Assembly: GCA_944325335.1 (NCBI GenBank)
Contig: CALUZR010000024.1
Span: 1 to 46,796, forward strand
Direction: 5' to 3'
Source: an uncultured Parabacteroides sp.
GTDB taxonomy: Bacteria > Bacteroidota > Bacteroidia > Bacteroidales > Tannerellaceae
Length of the DNA stretch: 46,796 bases
Shown: in pieces, positions 34,228-41,969 of the stretch
Layout: each line of letters starts with the position of its first letter
Numbering within the stretch: the stretch's first letter is position 1
Notes under the pieces: generated by a model
Told to the model about the DNA's origin: nothing
The model's input: the letters and a program-made list of their open reading frames with translations, nothing else
Databases searched by the model: none
Translations under genes and position numbers: made by a program

Positions 34228-35079
34228 ATGAATATGCTTTTATTAAATGCAATTATGTCTGGCGAGAAGCTGGACGGGATGGTTGATTCGCTTCTTCGCC
34301 ACGGGGAGGCTTTAGGATGGACGCTTATCAAAGCGGCGGCGGTGTTTATCATTGGCCGTTTGTTGATAGGGTTGATTAATAAGTTGGTAGCTCGTATCCT
34401 TGTGCGGCGGAATATCGATCCTTCGGTCAAGAGCTTTATTGGAAGTTTGGTGCATGTCTCGTTGATGATCTTGTTGATTGTCTCGGTGGTAGGAGTATTG
34501 GGAGTGCAAACCAGCTCGTTTGCCGCCTTGCTTGCTTCGGCTGGTGTGGCCGTCGGTATGGCATTGAGTGGTAATTTGTCGAACTTTGCGGGTGGATTGA
34601 TCATTCTCGTATTCAAGCCTTACAAAGTGGGGGACTTTATCGAAGCATTGAATGTCTCTGGTACGGTGCAAGAGATACAGATTTTCCACACCGTACTCTC
34701 TACGACCGACAATAAAATAATTTATGTACCGAATGGTTCGTTGAGCAGTGGCGTGGTAGTTAATTATAGCTATCGGGATGTCCGAAGAATCGATTGGACA
34801 TTTGGCGTAGAATATGGTACGTCGTATGCACATGTGAAAGAGGTTCTCAATGATATTATCGCCCATGATGCACGTATCCTCAGCGAACCGGCACCTCCTT
34901 TCGTGGCCATGAGTCAATTGGCTGATAGTAGTGTGAACTATGTAGTGCGTGTATGGGTGAAGAGTTCCGATTATTGGGATGTATTCTACGAGATGAATCG
35001 CACGGTGTACGAACGGTTCAATGCGGAAGGCATCGGGTTCCCTTTCCCGCAATTAACCGTTCATCAAGCCAAAGATTGA
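34228..35079 (+). CDS. small-conductance mechanosensitive channel (MscS family)
   Basis: 283 residues, near E. coli MscS in length. Three membrane helices lie in the first 130 residues; the third is the glycine/alanine-rich pore helix (FAALLASAGVAVGMALSGNLSNFAGG). The beta domain follows (FKPYKVGDFIEALNVSGTVQEIQIFHTVL, DNKIIYVPNGSLSSG) and a C-terminal alpha/beta cage ends at EGIGFPFPQLTVH. The channel opens on membrane tension to release solutes during osmotic downshock. A terminator follows at 35112. Confidence 0.95.
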   Translation: MNMLLLNAIMSGEKLDGMVDSLLRHGEALGWTLIKAAAVFIIGRLLIGLINKLVARILVRRNIDPSVKSFIGSLVHVSLMILLIVSVVGVLGVQTSSFAALLASAGVAVGMALSGNLSNFAGGLIILVFKPYKVGDFIEALNVSGTVQEIQIFHTVLSTTDNKIIYVPNGSLSSGVVVNYSYRDVRRIDWTFGVEYGTSYAHVKEVLNDIIAHDARILSEPAPPFVAMSQLADSSVNYVVRVWVKSSDYWDVFYEMNRTVYERFNAEGIGFPFPQLTVHQAKD

Positions 35080-35111
35080 TTGCATAAAAGGGATTTGGTT
35101 GTACGAAAGGC

Positions 35112-35140
35112 GGGGTTTTGTTCATAAACAAACCCCTTTA
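35112..35140 (+). terminator. terminator after the MscS gene
   Basis: The stem GGGGTTTTGTT / AACAAACCCC has a CATA loop; the tail (TTTAATT) is short. Confidence 0.7.
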
Positions 35141-35184
35141 ATTCGAAAATCCTTTTTTCGTACACCGGATTCAGTTGGATTGCG

Positions 35185-35192
35185 TACCTTTG
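35185..35192 (+). promoter_or_regulatory. -7 element of an sRNA candidate
   Basis: TACCTTTG, with no open frame after it before a strong terminator. The -33 region is weak (TTCG at 35157, spacer 24). Confidence 0.6.
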
Positions 35193-35198
35193 CGCTTG

Positions 35199-35310
35199 TA
35201 AACAACTAAATTTATGATCCCTTGAATGGGGCTTTTTATTATACTAATATTAATGTTAACGCAGGTAATGCGCGGGCTGTCCTACTTATTATGTAGGATG
35301 GCCTTTTTTA
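35199..35310 (+). ncRNA. candidate small RNA of about 110 nt
   Basis: Starts after the -7 box at 35185 and ends at a strong terminator, GGCTGTCCTAC-TTATTAT-GTAGGATGGCC plus six T (35275-35310). A first hairpin (CCC-TTGAAT-GGGG with a T-rich tail) lies near 35218. The only ATG (35213) gives no sensible frame. It fills the gap between the convergent mscS and menA genes and its end overlaps the menA stop by three bases. GTTAAC and a following GG also occur in the candidate at 46449. Confidence 0.6.
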
Positions 35311-36201
35311 ATATAAGAGAAGCGTTACGCAAAGTAAAAGCGCAAAGAGAAAGACATTGCGGGCGGTATGTCCTAATGTCCGGTTGAGTGCCTGCCCTTC
35401 GAGTTTACGCATCTCTTGCCAAGTCGATATGAAAAGGACGAAGAAGATGCCATAAAGTACTTGCATGAATGCCTCCAACTGGATAATAAGCGGAAAAACC
35501 AATGCGATGGCGAGCAATCCGTTTAATAAATACGCCACCCGTCCGAATCTTCGTCCGAAGAGGACAATGGTCGTTCGCTTGCCCGATGCCTTGTCTTGTC
35601 GATAGTCCCGATAGTTGTTTACGATCAGGATATTAATGGACAATAATCCTAAAGCAAACGAAAGGATCAAAGCTAAACTACTAAATGCCAACGCTTGCAC
35701 ATAATAAGTGAAACATACCGGCACGATGCCATAGAATAACAACACGCATACGTCTCCCAATCCATGGTAAGCCAACGGAAAAGGGCCAGCCGAATAGGCC
35801 AATACGCACAAAGCAATCGCCACGCCTACGAATATCAACTCCCATCCGCCATACGCGAGCAAACCACATCCCGCAAGGCAAGCCAAACCGAGCGTAATCC
35901 CGGTTCCTCGGAGCATCGCTTGGGGCGATATCCAACCTTGCGCTACCGCCCGCTCAGGTCCTACGCGGTCGTCGCCATCCGCCCCTTTCTTGAAATCGAA
36001 ATAATCGTTGGCGAAATTGCTCGCGATCTGCGCCAACAACGCTACACATATACATAATAGGGCGGGTATCCATTGGAATACGCCCTCCCGGTAAGCCAAC
36101 GCGCATCCGACCAATACCGGACTGACTGAAGCCGTTAGCGTACGTGGACGGGCTGCTTCAAGCCATGCCCGTCCTTTGTTCATCGCCTTTTTTTCCATCA
36201 T
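35308..36201 (-). CDS. menA: 1,4-dihydroxy-2-naphthoate prenyltransferase
   Basis: 297 residues with eight or nine membrane helices. The first Asp-rich motif is in NFANDYFDFKKGADGDDRVGPERAV and the second in VNNYRDYRQDKASGKRT, both typical of UbiA-type prenyltransferases and, in this spelling, of MenA. The enzyme attaches the polyprenyl chain in menaquinone synthesis at the inner membrane, the quinone used by the fumarate reductase at the start of the window. No other men genes are nearby. The -7 box is at 36218. Confidence 0.94.
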   Translation of the reverse strand: MMEKKAMNKGRAWLEAARPRTLTASVSPVLVGCALAYREGVFQWIPALLCICVALLAQIASNFANDYFDFKKGADGDDRVGPERAVAQGWISPQAMLRGTGITLGLACLAGCGLLAYGGWELIFVGVAIALCVLAYSAGPFPLAYHGLGDVCVLLFYGIVPVCFTYYVQALAFSSLALILSFALGLLSINILIVNNYRDYRQDKASGKRTTIVLFGRRFGRVAYLLNGLLAIALVFPLIIQLEAFMQVLYGIFFVLFISTWQEMRKLEGQALNRTLGHTARNVFLFALLLCVTLLLY

Positions 36202-36217
36202 ACGTCTATTTTTCGCA

Positions 36218-36225
36218 CAAAATTA
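36218..36225 (-). promoter_or_regulatory. -7 element for menA
   Basis: TAATTTTG on the minus strand, 17 bp before the start codon, which implies a leader of only about ten bases. Confidence 0.65.
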
Positions 36226-36268
36226 AAACTATTTTCGTCAAAATGTAGTTCATTTACGAAGAAAGCTC

Positions 36269-36276
36269 TATATTTG
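36269..36276 (+). promoter_or_regulatory. -7 element at the very start of the 133-residue gene
   Basis: TATATTTG is a clear match but ends only 4 bp before the ATG at 36281, so transcription would begin at or next to the start codon. Confidence 0.65.
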
Positions 36277-36280
36277 CGGC

Positions 36281-36682
36281 ATGAAACAATTTCTATATGT
36301 AATCGGTTTTGTATTGCTCTTCTTCCTGTTCAGCTCGAATCGGGAAGGAGCGCATCTGCATGTAGAAATTCCTCAAGAAGAGGATGTCGTGATGGTAGAG
36401 ACGGGAAAGGCCGACATGGAGCAATGCCTTAAAGCGCTTTCCGACGAGATGAAGCATAGCAATCTGCTCACTCCGCGGCGGGCGTTCGTCCCTCTTTCGT
36501 GCCATCTTGCCTCGCGAGCGCATTCGCAGATAGGGAAGAACATCCAATTCTGGCGTCTCAAAGAGCACGAGTTGATTACCAAATTGTTGGAAAACGAGGC
36601 GATTCAGCATCGTGTCAATTATTCTACCCTTTTATGTCGCAATGGCTATCATGTCTTTGCGCTTCGGAAACTCTTGATTTAG
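36281..36682 (+). CDS. hypothetical protein with N-terminal membrane anchor, possibly leaderless
   Basis: 133 residues. One N-terminal hydrophobic segment (MKQFLYVIGFVLLFFLFSS) works as a signal or anchor; the rest is a polar domain with a conserved-looking LLCRNGYHVFALRKLL tail. I do not recognise a family. No other in-frame ATG near the start fits, so the mRNA may lack a leader (see the -7 box at 36269). Divergent from menA. Confidence 0.7.
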   Translation: MKQFLYVIGFVLLFFLFSSNREGAHLHVEIPQEEDVVMVETGKADMEQCLKALSDEMKHSNLLTPRRAFVPLSCHLASRAHSQIGKNIQFWRLKEHELITKLLENEAIQHRVNYSTLLCRNGYHVFALRKLLI

Positions 36683-36812
36683 CCCTCTCTCTTTTCTTTT
36701 AATAGGCGGATGTCGTCCATCAATCAGGTGGGCGGCCCGCCATACTTTGCGCTTTTAAGGCGAAAAGTACCCTTTATTATTACAAAAAAAACAGTTGACA
36801 AATAAACAATTT

Positions 36813-36900
36813 ACAGTTATAATTGCGATCGATTATAACTATGTTTGGACGCGTTCATAGTTATGTTTGGATGGGTTCCTGGTTATGATGGATTGCGCAT
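36813..36900. repeat. 22-bp tandem array
   Basis: Four units of 22 bp start at 36813, 36835, 36857 and 36879; the core is RGTTATGNTTGGA (first unit inverted). The left part forms the palindrome GTTATAAT-TGCGATCG-ATTATAAC. Upstream, ACTTTGCGC and GGCGAAAAGT (about 36746-36770) can form another hairpin. No gene is called between 36683 and 36921. Confidence 0.8.
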
Positions 36901-36921
36901 ACAATTAAAAAGAAAAGAATC

Positions 36922-37125
36922 ATGGCACAGAAATCAAATAAAGCTCAAATGTGGTTTTCTATTGTTTTAATCCTTGTTGGATGCGTATTGGCTTGTAGTT
37001 CAATTATTCCAAACGATTATTTGAAATTAGTAGTCGTATTGGTGGCATTGGGTTATGGCTTGTATGGAATTATGAAGACACTCAGCTCTTCGGAAGAAGA
37101 AGAGGAAGAAGTAGCTGCAAAATAA
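36922..37125 (+). CDS. 67-residue two-helix membrane protein
   Basis: Helices MWFSIVLILVGCVLACSSII and LKLVVVLVALGYGLYGIMKTL, with a basic N-terminus (MAQKSNKAQ) and an acidic tail (SSSEEEEEEVAAK). 30 bp before a second small two-helix gene. Function unknown; typical of small Bacteroidales membrane proteins. Confidence 0.8.
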   Translation: MAQKSNKAQMWFSIVLILVGCVLACSSIIPNDYLKLVVVLVALGYGLYGIMKTLSSSEEEEEEVAAK

Positions 37126-37154
37126 CGGATTATAAACATTTAAAATAGAGAATC

Positions 37155-37343
37155 ATGCGTATAAATAAAGATTTGGCGGAAGCCGTATTGATGCTTTCGT
37201 GTATTTCATTGGTATTAGTAGGTACTACCGATTTCGATTCTGCCTCGAACAAGACCATCATCATGACGGTATTGGCTATTTTGGCCGTGTGCATGGCCGT
37301 AGCTCGTTTCGTGGGCGGGAAGAAACAACCGGCAAACGAATAA
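37155..37343 (+). CDS. 62-residue two-helix membrane protein
   Basis: Helices EAVLMLSCISLVLVGTT and KTIIMTVLAILAVCMAVARFVG, basic tail GGKKQPANE. Same size and layout as the gene 30 bp upstream, so the two probably form an operon, closed by the terminator at 37479. Function unknown. Confidence 0.8.
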   Translation: MRINKDLAEAVLMLSCISLVLVGTTDFDSASNKTIIMTVLAILAVCMAVARFVGGKKQPANE

Positions 37344-37478
37344 ATCTGAAGCGGATGCCGTCTTCTTTTGATGCGATATCAAGGTGTCCGATGCTTATTT
37401 TTTCTGCCTATTTTAATAACTTGCTATATATTCGGATGAAGCGAGGCGTTCGCTTCGACGGCATACGTACAGAATACG

Positions 37479-37512
37479 GGAGGTTGCGGAGCTATTCCGC
37501 AACTTCCTTTTT
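37479..37512 (+). terminator. intrinsic terminator of the small membrane-protein operon
   Basis: GGAGGTTGCGGA-GCTAT-TCCGCAACTTCC followed by T5; it overlaps the last base pairs of the convergent cyclophilin gene. Confidence 0.9.
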
Positions 37513-38329
37513 ACTTTTGGAAGACATGCGTCGAGCGGATGATGACATCCTTCACCGGACGGTCGTTTTGGTCTGTCTCGACAAGCGACATCTTTTCGAC
37601 TACATCCAATCCTTCGACCACTTCGCCAAAGATCGTGACCGAACCATCCAAATGAGGCGAACCTCCCAGCGTGCGATACACTTCGCGATGCTCCTCGGGA
37701 ATGCGCATCGGTTCGAGCGTAGATAAGGTATCTTCCACCAAGAGTGTCGTTTGCATGTGCAGCTCGTCGGCCATGTCTGTTTGGGCAAGCGTTGGATTTT
37801 CCTGCTTTAACCGTGCTTGAAACTTGTAATAAAGCCATGTACGGCGCGTATTGTTGATGCGCTCTTCGATGCCGTCCAGCTCTTCATCCGTCCATTTCTT
37901 TCCTTGGATAAAGCAAAATTGAGTGCCTGCCGAGCGGCGTTCGGGGTTCACATCATCGCTCTCTTTGGCGTCAATCAGTGCACCTCGCTTGTTGAAATGG
38001 TTCGGGAGGATTTCGGCCGGGACCGTATAACCGCCATCTCCATCGCCGTAGAGCACGCCCGGTTCGTGCGCCTTGCTCGCCGGATCACCGCCTTGCACGA
38101 CGAAATCTTTGATAATGCGATGGAAAAGCAACCCTTCGTAGGCATTCTCCTGGCAAAGTTTAATGAAATTGTCGCGATGCAAAGGCGTGTCGTCGTAGAG
38201 CATCACTGTCACATCTCCCATCGTAGTCTCTACCCGCACATAGACGGGCTTGTTGGGATCCAACTCTTGGGTGCACGAGGTGAGCAATCCCACCGCGAGT
38301 AAGCACCACATCATAATTTTCTGTATCAT
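37511..38329 (-). CDS. cyclophilin-type peptidyl-prolyl isomerase lipoprotein
   Basis: 272 residues. MIQKIMMWCLLAVGLLTSCTQ gives a lipobox with lipidated C19. Core motifs: RVETTMGDVTVMLYDDTPLHRDNF, LLFHRIIKDFVVQGGDPAS, GTQFCFIQGKKW, and LGGSPHLDGSVTIFGEVVEGLDVVEKM. A helical insertion (DGIEERINNTRRTWLYYKFQARLKQ) is at the same place as in the 31218 protein, so the two are paralogues, one soluble and one lipid-anchored. It follows the U32 gene by 16 bp. Confidence 0.94.
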   Translation of the reverse strand: MIQKIMMWCLLAVGLLTSCTQELDPNKPVYVRVETTMGDVTVMLYDDTPLHRDNFIKLCQENAYEGLLFHRIIKDFVVQGGDPASKAHEPGVLYGDGDGGYTVPAEILPNHFNKRGALIDAKESDDVNPERRSAGTQFCFIQGKKWTDEELDGIEERINNTRRTWLYYKFQARLKQENPTLAQTDMADELHMQTTLLVEDTLSTLEPMRIPEEHREVYRTLGGSPHLDGSVTIFGEVVEGLDVVEKMSLVETDQNDRPVKDVIIRSTHVFQK

Positions 38330-38345
38330 ATTCTTTTGTCTTTAA

Positions 38346-40166
38346 TTATTTATCATCTTTATAAACAAGCATCTGGCAATGCTTGCAATCGAAAGCTAAA
38401 CGGAGCTTCACTTGCTTCCACACCAGATAATAGGGTTCGCGGAAAGGCGATTTCCCTTGCTGGAAACGTGGACACCATCCGAAGCTATAACGCAGGCAAT
38501 GCTTGGTAAACATAAGCGGGACGCCCGGGTTCTTCTCCCGTTCGTAGGCATATTCTATCGCTTGCACGCCATGCTTTTGGTAAAACGCTTTGGCTTTTTC
38601 GTTCAATACGTTACCCAGATACGTCAGCTTCTTAAGCGGATAAAGCGCTTCTGTTTCTGTCTTCTTTCGTACTTCCCGCCGGTAGTTTATCTTCCGGAGC
38701 GAGAGCAGCCGTTCGACTGCCTCCCGGCGCATTTCGGCAATGAGCGAGGAGGGCACGAAGAAATCCGACGATAATCCAATCCGAATCTCACGAGGATCGA
38801 ACGGGGTATTGCCTAATTTCGCAAGCTGCGTCCGTATGTTTTCCGTTTGCGGCTTTTGTGCCAATTCCTTCTGAAACGGACGGGCGATTGCGACACGTGC
38901 CCCGCTTTCGTCCGTCATCTCCAACGTGAAGCCGAACGCATGGTCCGAGAAGGTGATGTCTACCGCCATCCGTCGTTCGGCTGAGGGCTTAGCCAGCTTC
39001 TTTTCGAAGGCTTGGTCGAAGTTGCGGTAGAGCTTCATCTTCGGACGGAGGACGGGCATCTCTTGCGGATAGATGCGGTTCGCCTCCACCCGGTTCACGC
39101 GGAATCCCTCCAGTTCACCCCGCGCATTAAAGAACGAGAGCCCATCGCCATTGTTCAACACCGAAGTGCCTGCAAGGGTAAAGCTATTCCTCTTCATCTC
39201 TTTGACTTGCCCCACGTATTCGCCCTGCGATTTAGGGGTATCGAAGGCGGTTATCTCCCGTTGCCTTCCGTGTAGGAAGAAGGAGGTAAAGCCTCGGTTG
39301 AAGCTCTTTTCGGGCTGGGGCGTGAAGGTGAAGCGGCACGTTCCGTCCGACGCGCGCCGGATGGCTTTCTCCTCCAGTATCTTGTCTAAGAGCTGACGGT
39401 AATAGGCGGTGATGTTCTTCACGTACGACACCTCCTTCAGCCGCCCTTCTATCTTAAATGAAGTGACGCCTGCATCTATCAGCTCGGCGAGGTGCACGGA
39501 TTGGTTCAAGTCGCGAAGGGAGAGTAGGTGTTTACCCTGTGCGATTTCCCGCCCGTCGGCATCCACCATCGCGTAGGGCAGGCGGCAATATTGCGCGCAT
39601 TCGCCCCGGTTCGCGCTTCGTCCGGAGAGGGCGGCGCTCAGGTAGCATTGTCCGCTGTAGCTCACGCAAAGGGCGCCATGGATGAATACCTCCAGGGCGA
39701 CGTGCGTCTGCTGCGCTACGTTCCGTATCTCTTCAATCGTGAACTCGCGCGGCAGCACGACTTGCGAGAAGCCTGCTTGCTCGAGGAACCGTACCTTCTC
39801 GACCGTCCGGTTGTCCATCTGCGTGCTGGCGTGGAGGGGAATGGGCGGGAGGTCCATCTCCAGCAGCGCCATGTCTTGCACGATGAGCGCGTCCACGCCG
39901 GCCTCGTACAGGCTCCAGGCCATGCGCCGCGCCTCTTCCAACTCGTTGTCTTTTAATAAGGTATTTAATGCTACATAGATGCGGGAGCGGTAGAGGTGGG
40001 CATGCGTGCAGAGCTGTTCGATGTCGGCAATGGAGTTGCCCGCGGCCGACCGTGCACCAAACTTCGGCGCGCCAATGTACACCGCATCCGCCCCGTGGTT
40101 CACAGCCTCGATGCCGCACGCGAGGTCTTTGGCGGGCGAGAGCAGTTCGACGTATCGTGCGTTCAT
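38346..40166 (-). CDS. U32-family protein, RlhA/YdcP-like (RNA hydroxylation)
   Basis: 606 residues. The N-terminal U32 barrel starts ELLSPAKDLACGIEAVNHGADAVYIG and contains the signature EVFIHGALCVSYSGQCYLS and cysteine-rich GRSANRGECAQYCRLPY, followed by GVTSFKIEGRLKEVSYV. The C-terminal half resembles DUF3656 and ends with a Cys-rich segment (HCLRYSFGWCPRF, DCKHCQMLV). E. coli RlhA, with this architecture, makes 5-hydroxycytidine in 23S rRNA; by analogy this is an RNA-modifying enzyme using prephenate. The older name 'peptidase/collagenase' is doubtful. Overlaps metA by four bases. Confidence 0.88.
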   Translation of the reverse strand: MNARYVELLSPAKDLACGIEAVNHGADAVYIGAPKFGARSAAGNSIADIEQLCTHAHLYRSRIYVALNTLLKDNELEEARRMAWSLYEAGVDALIVQDMALLEMDLPPIPLHASTQMDNRTVEKVRFLEQAGFSQVVLPREFTIEEIRNVAQQTHVALEVFIHGALCVSYSGQCYLSAALSGRSANRGECAQYCRLPYAMVDADGREIAQGKHLLSLRDLNQSVHLAELIDAGVTSFKIEGRLKEVSYVKNITAYYRQLLDKILEEKAIRRASDGTCRFTFTPQPEKSFNRGFTSFFLHGRQREITAFDTPKSQGEYVGQVKEMKRNSFTLAGTSVLNNGDGLSFFNARGELEGFRVNRVEANRIYPQEMPVLRPKMKLYRNFDQAFEKKLAKPSAERRMAVDITFSDHAFGFTLEMTDESGARVAIARPFQKELAQKPQTENIRTQLAKLGNTPFDPREIRIGLSSDFFVPSSLIAEMRREAVERLLSLRKINYRREVRKKTETEALYPLKKLTYLGNVLNEKAKAFYQKHGVQAIEYAYEREKNPGVPLMFTKHCLRYSFGWCPRFQQGKSPFREPYYLVWKQVKLRLAFDCKHCQMLVYKDDK

Positions 40167-41119
40167 TTTCGCGCTTCGTTTTCAGTATATAAATCGCCCA
40201 GCAGGCAAATATCCTCACGATGGAATGGCGTCGCCTGGTAGACGTAATAGTTCAGCCAGTTGGTGAACAGGAGGTTGGCATGGGCCCGCCAACGCACGAC
40301 CGGTCCCAGCGAAGGCTCGTCGTTCCGGTAATAGTTCTTGGGCACTTGGATGGGCAGTCCCTTGTTCAGGTCGCGTATGTATTCGTCGTTCAGCGTATAG
40401 GGCGAATACTCGGAATGCCCGGTGATGAAGAATTCCCGTCCGCCACGCGCCATCGCCATGTAGACGCCAGACTCCTCGCTTTCAGAGAGGAGCGTCAGTT
40501 CGGGCACCTTCAGGATGTCGTCCCGCCGAATCTCCGTATGCCGGCTATGGGGCACGTAAAACTCGTCGTCGAAGCCCCGGAAGATGGGCACGAACGGCTC
40601 GCGTATCGTATGCCGAAAGACCCCGAACATCTTCTGCGGCAGCTGGTACTTGGGGATGCCATAGAAGTGGTACAACCCCGCCTGCGCCGCCCAACATATA
40701 TACAGGGTAGAGGTCACGTGCGTGCGGGCCCAGTCGAATATCTCGGCCACCTCTTCCCAATAGGTAACTTCCTCGAACGGCATCTGCTCGACCGGCGCGC
40801 CTGTGATGATCATCCCGTCGTAGCACTTGTTCTTCATCTCGTCGAAGTCCTTATAGAACTCGCGCATGTGCTCGATGGGCGTGTTTTTGGGCGTGTGTCC
40901 CTTTATCTTCATCAGCTCCATTTCCACCTGGAGCGGCGTGTTGCTGAGGAGGCGAACGAGGTCCGTCTCGGTCGTAACCTTCAAAGGCATAAGGTTTAAC
41001 ACTACGATGTGCAGCGGACGTATGTCCTGCGTTGAAGCCCGGAGCGCGTCCATCACAAAAATATGTTCTTTCTTCAACAGCTCGATGGCCGGAAGGTTCT
41101 TTTGTAAATTAAGAGGCAT
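40163..41119 (-). CDS. metA: homoserine O-acyltransferase (MetA), predicted acetyl-CoA specific
   Basis: 318 residues. The catalytic cysteine is C142 in STLYICWAAQAGLYHFYG; the conserved LNLMPLKVTTETDLVRLLSN and FITGHSEYSPYTL are MetA signatures. Residue 111 is glutamate (GAPVEQMPFEEVTYW). In characterised MetA proteins, Glu at this place gives acetyl-CoA use (B. cereus type), while Gly gives succinyl-CoA use (E. coli type). So it should make O-acetylhomoserine for methionine synthesis. First gene of a unit with the U32 gene and a cyclophilin lipoprotein; -7 box at 41140. Confidence 0.95.
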   Translation of the reverse strand: MPLNLQKNLPAIELLKKEHIFVMDALRASTQDIRPLHIVVLNLMPLKVTTETDLVRLLSNTPLQVEMELMKIKGHTPKNTPIEHMREFYKDFDEMKNKCYDGMIITGAPVEQMPFEEVTYWEEVAEIFDWARTHVTSTLYICWAAQAGLYHFYGIPKYQLPQKMFGVFRHTIREPFVPIFRGFDDEFYVPHSRHTEIRRDDILKVPELTLLSESEESGVYMAMARGGREFFITGHSEYSPYTLNDEYIRDLNKGLPIQVPKNYYRNDEPSLGPVVRWRAHANLLFTNWLNYYVYQATPFHREDICLLGDLYTENEARK

Positions 41120-41139
41120 AATAAAAACGATTTATAGTG

Positions 41140-41147
41140 CAAAAGTA
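41140..41147 (-). promoter_or_regulatory. -7 element for metA
   Basis: TACTTTTG on the minus strand, 21 bp before the start codon. The short leader leaves no room for a SAM riboswitch. Confidence 0.7.
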
Positions 41148-41217
41148 CGCAAATCAGGAGGCATTCGCAATACCGCCCGCGCTTTATCCCCTTTTTTTAT
41201 CGGGGAAGGCAGTCGGA

Positions 41218-41346
41218 ACTGTACTGGGAAGCCACTCAATCCAGTACCTGATTTAGTATAAATCCGCTACTTGATTGAGTCATTATCCAGTACTGGATTG
41301 AGACTAAATCCAGTACCCGATTGAGCTCCTTCCCAGTATAGGGAAG
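41218..41346. repeat. 23-bp tandem array, palindromic as a whole
   Basis: Units start at 41218 (degenerate), 41241, 41264, 41287, 41310 and 41333, exactly 23 bp apart, with the core CCAGTACNNGATTGAG. The array ends are inverse: GTACTGGGAAG (41221) and CTTCCCAGTAT (41329). Segments CTCAATCCAGTACCTGAT and ATCCAGTACCCGATTGAG also pair. It lies between the metA promoter and the DJ-1 terminator. Confidence 0.9.
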
Positions 41347-41350
41347 GCAT

Positions 41351-41383
41351 AAAGAAAGGCGCACGGAACGGATCCTGTACGCC
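41351..41383 (-). terminator. terminator after the DJ-1 gene
   Basis: On the minus strand GGCGTAC..GTGCGCC (41358-41383) is followed by TTTCTTT. Confidence 0.7.
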
Positions 41384-41410
41384 TTTAGTATTAATATGAG
41401 AACTGATGTA

Positions 41411-41959
41411 TCAAGCGAGGAGCATCCCGGCAGCCACCTCTTCGGCCACCGCTTCGCCCTTGATGGCCCGGACGAGCGCAAGGCCGAAATCGAACACGAG
41501 GCCGGGGCCTTTGCCGGTGATGACGTTCCCGTCCGTTTCCACGTTCGCGCCGCAAGTCGTTGCCCCGATGAGCGCGTCTTCAAAGCCGGGGTAGCAGGTC
41601 GCGCGGCGTCCTTTCGTCAGACCTAATCCGCCCAAAACCAACGGGGCAGCGCAGATGGCAGCCACGATGCGGCCTTCGCGGTATTGCTGGAGGAGGGCTT
41701 CCTTGAGCGGTTCCGAGGCGTTGAGGTTGTGCGCGCCAGGCAGTCCGCCCGGCAGGACGAGGGCAGCCGCATCGGCCAGCGGGGCCTCCTCGAAGAGGTA
41801 ATCCGTGCAAACGGGGATATTGTGTGCGCCCACCACGGTTTTATCGCCTGTGATAGAGACTGTAGCAGCTTGGATACCTGCACGACGGAGCACGTCGGCC
41901 GTTCCGATAGCTTCCATTTCTTCGAAGCCAGTAGCTAAAAATACGAATGCTTTTTCCAT
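41411..41959 (-). CDS. DJ-1/PfpI-family protein (YajL-like)
   Basis: 182 residues. The nucleophile elbow is VAAICAAPLVLGGLGL with C103, and the partner acid is in ATGFEEMEAIG (residues 10-19). This matches the DJ-1/YajL branch, thought to protect against oxidative or glyoxal damage; the exact activity is disputed. It starts 10 bp after tonB and is the last gene of the pdxJ-exbB-exbD-tonB unit. Confidence 0.93.
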   Translation of the reverse strand: MEKAFVFLATGFEEMEAIGTADVLRRAGIQAATVSITGDKTVVGAHNIPVCTDYLFEEAPLADAAALVLPGGLPGAHNLNASEPLKEALLQQYREGRIVAAICAAPLVLGGLGLTKGRRATCYPGFEDALIGATTCGANVETDGNVITGKGPGLVFDFGLALVRAIKGEAVAEEVAAGMLLA

Positions 41960-41969
41960 TGCTGTTTAA

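Noticed and set aside
41101..41217. SAM riboswitch before metA
   Set aside because: The -7 box lies 21 bp before the start codon, leaving too little leader for a riboswitch.
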